Assembly (NCBI GenBank): GCA_022452145.1 | Contig: JAKURY010000008.1 | Location: 28,908-92,907, forward strand | DNA: 64,000 bases | Direction: 5' to 3' | Source: Acidimicrobiales bacterium | GTDB lineage: Bacteria > Actinomycetota > Acidimicrobiia > Acidimicrobiales > MedAcidi-G1 | In this document: piece after piece, positions 57,850 to 64,000 of the stretch | How positions within the stretch are numbered: position 1 is the stretch's first letter | Layout of the letters: each line of letters begins with the position of its first letter | Made by a program: the position numbers and the translations under genes | Notes under the pieces: generated by a model | Told to the model about the DNA's origin: nothing | Seen by the model: the letters and a program-made list of their open reading frames with translations, nothing else | The model's database searches: none

Positions 57850-58692
57850 ATGGCGAACGAGGTACGGGCGGCGATGCTCCAGACCCGGTGGACGGGCGAC
57901 AAGGAGTCGATGATCCAGCTCCACGAGGAGCACCTTGCCGCAGCAGCCGCATCCGGAGCCCGGGTCATGTGCTTCCAGGAGCTCTTCTACGGCCCCTACT
58001 TCTGCCAGGTGCAGGACGCCGACTACTACGACTACGCCGAGGCCATCCCGGACGGGCCGACCACGAGGCGTTTCCAGGAGCTGGCGGCAAAGCACGGCAT
58101 GGTTCTGATCCTGCCGATGTACGAGAAGGAGCAGGAGGGCCTGCTCTACAACACGGCTGCGGTGATCGATGCCGACGGCACCTACCTGGGCAAGTACCGC
58201 AAGACCCACATCCCGCAGGTCAAGGGCTTCTGGGAGAAGTTCTACTTCCGACCGGGGAACCTCGGCTACCCGGTGTTCGAGACCGCCGTCGGCAGGGTCG
58301 GCGTGTACATCTGCTACGACCGGCACTTCCCCGAGGGTTGGCGGGCGCTGGGCCTCAACGGCGCCCAGATGGTGTTCAACCCGTCGGCCACCAGCAGGGG
58401 CCTGTCGTCCTACCTGTGGCAGTTGGAACAGCCGGCGTCGGCCGTGGCCAACATGTACTTCGTCGGGGCCATCAACCGGGTCGGCATCGAGGACCTGGGC
58501 GACAACGACTTCTACGGCACTACCTACTTCGTGGATCCGCGTGGGCAGTTCGTGGGCGACGTCTGTTCCGATCAGGACACTGAGCTGATAGTGCGGGACC
58601 TGGACCTGGACCTGGTCGACGAGGTCCGCAACCAGTGGGCCTTCTACCGGGACCGCCGCCCAGACATGTACGACCCGTTGACCCGGGCCTGA
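57850..58692 (+). CDS. Beta-ureidopropionase (nitrilase superfamily)
   Basis: This 280-residue nitrilase-fold amidase has the Glu-Lys-Cys triad: FQELFYGPYF, GKYRKTHIPQ and VYICYDRHFPEG. NPSATSRGLSSYLW follows in the substrate-binding loop. The family includes N-carbamoylputrescine amidase and beta-ureidopropionase. Since dihydropyrimidinase (60055), an omega-aminotransferase and a malonate-semialdehyde-type dehydrogenase follow, beta-ureidopropionase (third step of reductive pyrimidine breakdown) is preferred. GGCGGAG lies upstream of the ATG. Confidence 0.85.
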   Translation: MANEVRAAMLQTRWTGDKESMIQLHEEHLAAAAASGARVMCFQELFYGPYFCQVQDADYYDYAEAIPDGPTTRRFQELAAKHGMVLILPMYEKEQEGLLYNTAAVIDADGTYLGKYRKTHIPQVKGFWEKFYFRPGNLGYPVFETAVGRVGVYICYDRHFPEGWRALGLNGAQMVFNPSATSRGLSSYLWQLEQPASAVANMYFVGAINRVGIEDLGDNDFYGTTYFVDPRGQFVGDVCSDQDTELIVRDLDLDLVDEVRNQWAFYRDRRPDMYDPLTRA

Positions 58693-58724
58693 CGCGCAGC
58701 GCGAGCCCCGACATGGAGTTGCCG

Positions 58725-60014
58725 ATGACCACCAACGCCGAACTCCTGGAACGGCACCGGGCCGTCCTGCCCGACTGGCTGTCGCTCTACTACGACCCGC
58801 CGATCTCGTTCGACCATGGCGAGGGCCGCCACGTCTTCGACGTCGAGGGCACCCGGTACCTCGACTTCTTCGGCGGCATCCTGACCACCAGCCTCGGCTA
58901 CAACATCCCCGAGATCACCGAGGCGGTCCGGGCCCAGGCACCGAAGACGTTCCACACCTCGACCCTGTACCTGTCGGAACCCATGATCGAGTTGGCCGAG
59001 CTCATCGCCGGGCTGTCGGGCATCCCCGACGCCAAGGTGTTCTTCACCACGTCGGGCACCGAGGCCAACGACGCAGCCCTCTTGCTGGCTACCGTCTCGC
59101 GCAGGTCCAACCAGGTACTGGCGCTACGCAACAGCTACCACGGGCGGTCGTTCACCACCATTGCCATCACGGCCCAGAGGTCCTGGTCTCCGACCAGCGT
59201 CAGCGGCCTTTCCGTCAACTACGTGCACGGCGGCTACCGCCTGCGCAGCCCGTTCCGTGACCTCGACGACGAGGCCTACACCGAGGCCTGCGTGGCCGAC
59301 CTGAACCAGGTCTTCGACATGATGACGTCCGGTGACGTGGCGGCCATGATTGCCGAACCCATCCAGGGAGTCGGCGGGTTCGCCACCCCACCGGACGGCT
59401 TCTTTGGTGCCATGAAGAAGGAGCTGGACAACCGCGGGGTCCTGTTCATCTCGGACGAGGTACAGACTGGCTGGGGCCGGACGGGCGAAAACTTCTGGGG
59501 CTACCAGGCCCACGGGATGACACCGGACATCTTGACCTTTGCCAAGGGGGTCGGCAACGGCCTGGCCCTCGGCGGCGTGGTGGCGGGCGCGGAGCTGATG
59601 GACTCACTGCCCGGCAACTCCATCTCCACCTTCGGCGGCAACCCGATGAGCAGCGTGGGCGCCCTGGCAACCATCCGCTACATGCTGGAACACGACACCC
59701 AAGGCCACGCGCTGGCCATGGGTGAACGCCTGGCTGGCCACCTACGGCCCGCCGTCGAGGCGTCTGCGGTGGTGGCCGAGTTGCGGGGCAAGGGCCTGAT
59801 GCTGGCGATTGAGACGGTCCAGGCCGGATCGCTGGAACCCGACAGCGGGGTCGCCGGCCGGATCATGGAGCAGGCACGTGCCGCCGGTCTGCTGATTGGC
59901 AAGGGTGGCCTATATGGCAACGTGCTGCGCATCGCCCCTCCCATGACCGTCACCGAGGCAGAGATAGACGAGGCGGCGGACGTGCTGGTACGCATCATCG
60001 AGGGGCTTGGCTGA
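58725..60014 (+). CDS. Class III aminotransferase (AGXT2/beta-alanine type)
   Basis: This 429-residue PLP enzyme has the class III signature LFISDEVQTGWGRTG, the Lys in ILTFAKGVGNGLAL and FFTTSGTEANDAAL. SISTFGGNPMSSVGAL fits the AGXT2 / alanine-glyoxylate type. In the pyrimidine operon it should convert beta-alanine or 3-aminoisobutyrate to (methyl)malonate semialdehyde. ATG 58725 has GGAG six bases upstream; ATG 58713 is less favoured. Confidence 0.85.
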   Translation: MTTNAELLERHRAVLPDWLSLYYDPPISFDHGEGRHVFDVEGTRYLDFFGGILTTSLGYNIPEITEAVRAQAPKTFHTSTLYLSEPMIELAELIAGLSGIPDAKVFFTTSGTEANDAALLLATVSRRSNQVLALRNSYHGRSFTTIAITAQRSWSPTSVSGLSVNYVHGGYRLRSPFRDLDDEAYTEACVADLNQVFDMMTSGDVAAMIAEPIQGVGGFATPPDGFFGAMKKELDNRGVLFISDEVQTGWGRTGENFWGYQAHGMTPDILTFAKGVGNGLALGGVVAGAELMDSLPGNSISTFGGNPMSSVGALATIRYMLEHDTQGHALAMGERLAGHLRPAVEASAVVAELRGKGLMLAIETVQAGSLEPDSGVAGRIMEQARAAGLLIGKGGLYGNVLRIAPPMTVTEAEIDEAADVLVRIIEGLG

Positions 60015-60054
60015 GGCGGGCCCGGACCGCGACAAGGGACCTGAAGGGGGAACC

Positions 60055-61467
60055 ATGACGACGCTCATCAAGAACGGAACGGTGGTCAGTGCCACGGGAC
60101 GCCACGCCGCCGAGGTGCTGGTGGACGGCACGACGATCGCGGCGGTGCTCCAGCCGGGCTCGACGCTGGCCGTCTCGGCAGAGTCGGGTGCCGACCGGGT
60201 CATCGACGCCACCGGGAAGTACGTGGTGCCCGGCGGGATCGACTGCCACACCCACATGGAGCTGCCGTTCGGCGGGACCTTCGCCTCGGACACCTTCGAG
60301 ATCGGCACCCGTGCGGCCGCCTGGGGTGGCACGACGACCATCGTCGACTTCGCCGTCCAGAAGACCGGCGAGAACGTCCGTGACAGCCTCGAAGCGTGGC
60401 ACGCCAAGGCCGAGGGCCAGTGCGCCGTGGACTACGCCTTCCACATGATCCTGGGCGGCGTCGACGAGGCGGCGCTCAAGGAGATGGATTCGCTGGTCGA
60501 CGAGGGGATCACCAGCTTCAAGCTGTTCATGGCCTACCCGGGCGTCTTCTACAGCGACGATGGCCAGATCCTGAGGGCCATGCAGAAGGCCGCCAACAAC
60601 GGCGCCCTTATAACGATGCACGCTGAGAACGGCATCGCTATCGACGTGCTGGCCGAGCAGGCCGCGGCCAGGGGCCAGACCGATCCGGTGTACCACGGCA
60701 TTACGAGGCCCTCCCGGATGGAGGGCGAGGCCACCAACCGGGCCATTCAGCTGGCGCTGATGGTCGGGGCACCCGTCTACTTCGTCCACCTGTCGGCCAG
60801 CGAGGCATTGGAGAGGGTCGCCGAGGCCCGCGACGCCGGCCACAACGTGTTCGCCGAGACCTGCCCGCAGTACCTGTACCTGAACCTGGAGGACCACCTC
60901 GGGGCACCGGGCTTCGCAGGGGCGGGGTTCGTCTGCTCGCCACCCCTGCGCACAAGGGAGCACACCCACCACAAGGACCTGTGGCGCGGCCTGCGCACCA
61001 ACGACCTGGCCATCGTGGCCACGGACCACTGCCCGTTCTGCATGAAGGACCAGAAGGAGCTCGGCAGGGACGACTTCCGGGCCATACCCAACGGCATCGG
61101 CGGCGTCGAGCACCGCATGGACCTCATCTACCAGGGCGTCGCCATGGGCGAGCTGAGCCTGGAGCGCTGGGTCGAGACCTGCTCCACCACCCCGGCCCGG
61201 ATGTTCGGCATGTACCCGCAGAAGGGGGTCATCGCCCCGGGGTCGGATGCCGACATCGTGCTCTACGACCCGGCCGCCACGACCGAGATCTCGGTCGACA
61301 CCCACCACATGAGCATGGACTACTCGGCCTATGAGGGGACCACGATCGACGGCAAGGTCGACACCGTGATGTCCAAGGGTCGGATCCTGATCTCCGACGA
61401 TGCCTACCACGGCGAGAAGGGCCATGGCGTCTACCTCCGCCGGGGCCTGTCCACCTACCTGCAGTAA
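60055..61467 (+). CDS. Dihydropyrimidinase / D-hydantoinase
   Basis: This 470-residue amidohydrolase has IDCHTHMELPFGG (two Zn His), the carboxylated Lys in TSFKLFMAYPGVF, ITMHAENG, VHLSASEAL and the catalytic Asp in ATDHCPF. FETCPQYL-like FAETCPQYLYL is family-typical. It opens dihydrouracil or dihydrothymine to the N-carbamoyl acid. AAGGGGGAA lies just before the ATG. The stop region carries a 14-bp tandem duplication. Confidence 0.9.
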   Translation: MTTLIKNGTVVSATGRHAAEVLVDGTTIAAVLQPGSTLAVSAESGADRVIDATGKYVVPGGIDCHTHMELPFGGTFASDTFEIGTRAAAWGGTTTIVDFAVQKTGENVRDSLEAWHAKAEGQCAVDYAFHMILGGVDEAALKEMDSLVDEGITSFKLFMAYPGVFYSDDGQILRAMQKAANNGALITMHAENGIAIDVLAEQAAARGQTDPVYHGITRPSRMEGEATNRAIQLALMVGAPVYFVHLSASEALERVAEARDAGHNVFAETCPQYLYLNLEDHLGAPGFAGAGFVCSPPLRTREHTHHKDLWRGLRTNDLAIVATDHCPFCMKDQKELGRDDFRAIPNGIGGVEHRMDLIYQGVAMGELSLERWVETCSTTPARMFGMYPQKGVIAPGSDADIVLYDPAATTEISVDTHHMSMDYSAYEGTTIDGKVDTVMSKGRILISDDAYHGEKGHGVYLRRGLSTYLQ

Positions 61468-61489
61468 CCACCCGCCAGTAACCACCCGC
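61462..61489 (+). repeat. Two tandem copies of a 14-bp unit over the dihydropyrimidinase stop
   Basis: CAGTAACCACCCGC (61462-61475) is repeated at once (61476-61489). The first copy holds the final Gln codon and the TAA stop; the second repeats both out of use. It looks like a recent slippage duplication without effect on the protein. Confidence 0.85.
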
Positions 61490-61529
61490 CGGCCCTGACT
61501 GCCGGCCCACCACCGAAGGCGGAAGCCAC

Positions 61530-63017
61530 ATGTACGACATCCAGCACCTGATCGACGGGCAGCCCTCCGCATCGACGTCGGGCAATACCGGTCCGGTCTT
61601 CGATCCGTCCACCGGCGGACAGGTCGGACGGGTGGGCCTGGCCTCGGTGGCCGAGGTGGATGCCGCCGTGGCCTCGGCCCGTTCGGCGTTCGCAGAGTGG
61701 GGTGGGGTCTCCCTGGCCCGCCGCACCAAACTCCTGCTGGAGTTCCGGAACCTGGTGGTGGCCAATGCCGAGGAGGTCGCCCAGCGACTCACAGCCGAGC
61801 ACGGCAAGGTCCTGGACGACGCCCGGGGCGAGGTGGCCCGCGGCATCGAGAACATCGAGTTCGCCTGTGGGGTGGCCGAAGCCCTGAAGGGCATGCACAG
61901 CGAACAGGCCAGCAGCGGCGTCGACGTGTACACCGTGCGCCAGCCCCTGGGCGTGGTGGCCGGCATCACACCGTTCAACTTCCCGGCGATGGTCCCGCTC
62001 TGGATGTTCCCCAACGCCGTGGCCTGTGGGAACACCTTCATCCTGAAGCCGTCGGAACGCGACCCCTCGGCCCCGCTGTTCGTGGCCGAGCTGTTCCAGG
62101 AGGCCGGGTTCCCGCCGGGCGTCCTGAACGTGGTGCAAGGTGACAAGGTGGCCGTCGACAGGCTCCTGGACCACCCGGACGTAAAGGCGGTCAGCTTTGT
62201 CGGCTCCACCCCGATCGCCCGCTACGTGTACGCCACGGCGACGGCAAACGGCAAGCGTGCCCAGGCCCTCGGTGGTGCCAAGAACCATATGATCGTGCTG
62301 CCCGATGCCGACATCGACATGGCGGCCGACGCAGCCGTCTCGGCTGCCTACGGGTCGGCAGGCGAGCGCTGCATGGCCATATCGGTGGTGGTGGCAGTGG
62401 GCGACATCGCCGACCAGTTGGTGGATTCCATCCGGGTGAGGATGGAGAAGCTGGTCATCGGGCCGGGTACCGATCCGGCATCGGAGATGGGCCCACTCAT
62501 CACTCGGGAGGCACGGGACCGGGTGGCCGGATACGTACAGGCCGGGGCCGACGCAGGGTGCGACGTGGTGGTCGACGGTCGGGACCAGGTCTTCGACAAC
62601 GACGGGTTCTTCCTGGGGGTGACCCTGCTGGACCGGGTGACCACCGACATGAGCGTCTACACCGACGAGATCTTCGGGCCGGTGCTGTCCGTCGTCCGCG
62701 CCGAAAGCTACGCCGAGGGCGTCCGGATGATCCGGGACAACCCGTTCGGCAACGGTGCCGCCATCTTCACGCGGGACGGCGGCGCGGCCCGCCAGTTCCA
62801 GAGGGATGCCGACGCCGGCATGGTCGGCATCAACGTGCCCATCCCGGTGCCCGTCGGATACCACTCGTTCGGCGGGTGGAACGACTCGGCGTTCGGTGAC
62901 ACGACCATGTACGGACCCGAGGGCCTGCGCTTCTACACCCGGCCCAAGGTGATCACCAGCCGGTGGCCCGATCCCTCGACGAGCAGCGTCGACCTCGGGT
63001 TCCCCCGCAACGACTGA
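61530..63017 (+). CDS. mmsA: CoA-acylating (methyl)malonate-semialdehyde dehydrogenase
   Basis: This 495-residue aldehyde dehydrogenase has ITPFNFPAMVPLWMFP, VSFVGSTPIARYVY, the family mark QALGGAKNHMIVLPDAD in place of the usual ELGGK (no catalytic Glu, as in CoA-dependent MMSDH/IolA), and the nucleophile in SAGERCMA. YHSFGGWNDSAFGD is also MMSDH-specific. It turns (methyl)malonate semialdehyde to acetyl- or propionyl-CoA and closes the pathway of this operon. 62 bases separate it from the dihydropyrimidinase gene. Confidence 0.9.
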   Translation: MYDIQHLIDGQPSASTSGNTGPVFDPSTGGQVGRVGLASVAEVDAAVASARSAFAEWGGVSLARRTKLLLEFRNLVVANAEEVAQRLTAEHGKVLDDARGEVARGIENIEFACGVAEALKGMHSEQASSGVDVYTVRQPLGVVAGITPFNFPAMVPLWMFPNAVACGNTFILKPSERDPSAPLFVAELFQEAGFPPGVLNVVQGDKVAVDRLLDHPDVKAVSFVGSTPIARYVYATATANGKRAQALGGAKNHMIVLPDADIDMAADAAVSAAYGSAGERCMAISVVVAVGDIADQLVDSIRVRMEKLVIGPGTDPASEMGPLITREARDRVAGYVQAGADAGCDVVVDGRDQVFDNDGFFLGVTLLDRVTTDMSVYTDEIFGPVLSVVRAESYAEGVRMIRDNPFGNGAAIFTRDGGAARQFQRDADAGMVGINVPIPVPVGYHSFGGWNDSAFGDTTMYGPEGLRFYTRPKVITSRWPDPSTSSVDLGFPRND

Positions 63018-63033
63018 TCGGACGGCGTAGCTG

Positions 63034-64000
63034 ATGGACTTCGGCGTGGTGATGCAGACCGACCCCCCGGCATGGCGGGTCGTGGAGCTGGCCCGGAAGG
63101 CGGAGGCCCTGGGGTTCACCCATGCGTACACGTTCGACAGCCATGTGCTCTGGCAGGAGCCGTTCGTGATCCACAGCGCCATGCTGGCGGCCACCCAGAA
63201 GATGGTCGTCGGCCCGATGGTGACGAACCCGGGCACCCGGGACTGGACGGTCACCGCCTCGGTGTTCGCCACGCTGAACGACATGTTCGGCGAGCGCACG
63301 GTCTGTGCCATCGGGCGCGGTGACTCGGCCATGAGGGTGATCGGCCGAAAGCCGTGCAACCTGGCCACCTTGGAGGAGTCCATGGGGGTTATCAAGGGCC
63401 TGGCCGAGGGTGGCACCGTGGAGTACAACGGCACAACCCAGACATTCCCGTGGCGCAGTGGTGGGTCGCTGCCGATGTGGATGGCCGCCTACGGCCCTAA
63501 GGCGCTCGACCTGTGTGGCCGGAAGGCCGACGGGTTCGTCCTGCAGCTGGCCGACCCGCAGATAGCCGAGTGGACGATCGGGGCGGTGAAGCGCTCAGCC
63601 GAGCAGGCCGGACGTGATCCCGACTCCATCACCATCTGCGTTGTGGCACCGGCCTACGTAGGTGACGACATCGCCCACCAGCGCGAACAGGTCAGGTGGT
63701 TCGGAGGCATGGTCGGCAACCATGTGGCCGACCTGGTCGGTCGCTACGGCTCTGACGGCTCGGCCCTGCCCCAGGCCCTCACCGACTACATCGAGGGTCG
63801 GAAGGGCTACGACTACACCGAGCACGGGCGGGCCGGTGCCGAGCACACGGACTTCGTCCCGGACGAGATCATCGACCGGTTCTGCATCCTCGGCGACGGG
63901 GCGTCCCTCATCGAGCGGCTGCAGGAGCTGGAGGCCCTCGGCGTGGACCAGTTCGCCATCTACCTCATGCACGACCAGCAGGACGAGACGCTCGATGCTT
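63034..64000 (+). CDS. LLM-class (F420-type) oxidoreductase of the pyrimidine operon, 3' end outside
   Basis: The gene runs off the window at base 64000 after about 322 codons. It starts MDFGVVMQTDPPAWRVVEL and shows AYTFDSHVLWQEPFV, VGPMVTNPGTRDW, TVCAIGRGDSAMR and MWMAAYGPKALDLCG, a pattern of the luciferase-like family near methylene-H4MPT reductase. It lies 16 bases after mmsA in the same operon. The reductive route also needs a dihydropyrimidine dehydrogenase, which is not seen; this gene may supply that step with F420 or flavin, but that is only a hypothesis. Confidence 0.8.
   Translation, partial: MDFGVVMQTDPPAWRVVELARKAEALGFTHAYTFDSHVLWQEPFVIHSAMLAATQKMVVGPMVTNPGTRDWTVTASVFATLNDMFGERTVCAIGRGDSAMRVIGRKPCNLATLEESMGVIKGLAEGGTVEYNGTTQTFPWRSGGSLPMWMAAYGPKALDLCGRKADGFVLQLADPQIAEWTIGAVKRSAEQAGRDPDSITICVVAPAYVGDDIAHQREQVRWFGGMVGNHVADLVGRYGSDGSALPQALTDYIEGRKGYDYTEHGRAGAEHTDFVPDEIIDRFCILGDGASLIERLQELEALGVDQFAIYLMHDQQDETLDA

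Overview
The window reads as one stretch of a high-GC, gene-dense chromosome from an actinobacterium. Start and stop codons overlap very often (ATGA, GTGA, TGATG), GTG starts are common, and two genes look like F420-type luciferase-like oxidoreductases. Acyl-CoA dehydrogenases, cytochromes P450, a class III CoA-transferase and Mo-hydroxylases are abundant. This fits a heterotrophic member of the Acidimicrobiia, but that placement is an inference from gene content, not from a marker gene. No rRNA, tRNA, CRISPR array, insertion sequence or phage gene was seen. No stretch longer than about 300 bases lacks a gene.

Layout. 1-2.1 kb: the end of a gamma-butyrobetaine-hydroxylase-like oxygenase, a VapBC toxin-antitoxin pair under a perfect 13+13 bp inverted repeat, and an epoxide-hydrolase-like enzyme. 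2.1-4.2 kb: an amino-acid permease with a fused PTS-EIIA-like and TrkA-C-like tail. 4.2-9.0 kb (minus strand): a fatty-acid/xenobiotic set (LLM oxidoreductase, nitroreductase, enoyl-CoA hydratase, two acyl-CoA-dehydrogenase-fold enzymes), divergent from a TetR regulator and a small CGFS redoxin. 10.1-13.8 kb: a form-II coxSLM-type molybdenum hydroxylase. 13.9-15.0 kb: a secreted HNH nuclease lipoprotein and a sulfatase remnant. 15.1-18.5 kb (minus): guanidino-acid hydrolase, MFS carrier and omega-aminotransferase. 18.6-23.1 kb: a methyltransferase and two inverted amidase paralogues flanking an alpha/beta hydrolase.

23.2-31.5 kb: two divergent aldehyde dehydrogenases, an acyl-CoA-dehydrogenase-like enzyme, a NicX-type ring-cleavage enzyme, an acetoacetate-decarboxylase-like protein with a P450, and an HpcE-type fumarylacetoacetase-family enzyme. 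31.7-36.5 kb: a branched-chain-type ABC transporter in four genes, one of them a permease-ATPase fusion. 36.6-49.1 kb: a gamma-glutamyl-type block (PuuD-like amidotransferase, two glutamine-synthetase-like ligases, alcohol dehydrogenase), two paralogous P450s, a 3Fe-4S ferredoxin, a TTC38-like TPR protein, a CoA-transferase, an acyl-CoA dehydrogenase and two GntR regulators. 49.2-52.2 kb: a MarR regulator, an aromatic-amino-acid-decarboxylase-like enzyme and an HpaD-type extradiol dioxygenase. 52.2-57.6 kb: amidotransferase, phospholipase D-like enzyme, RmuC, HemD-like and APH-like kinase. 57.8-64 kb: a reductive-pyrimidine-type operon (ureidopropionase, aminotransferase, dihydropyrimidinase, methylmalonate-semialdehyde dehydrogenase, LLM oxidoreductase).

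How it works together. The most striking signal is one operator-like motif around TCATTTGGATCCAAACGAT. It recurs at five promoters spread over 27 kb: upstream of the HpcC-like dehydrogenase, the HpcE-like enzyme with its divergent decarboxylase/P450 pair, the ABC transporter, the HpaD-like dioxygenase and the MarR gene itself. Two of these sites are identical over 20 bp. Together with the enzyme families, this suggests a dispersed homoprotocatechuate-like meta-cleavage regulon under a MarR repressor, coupled to uptake and perhaps to decarboxylation of aromatic amino acids. The link is inferred from sequence only.
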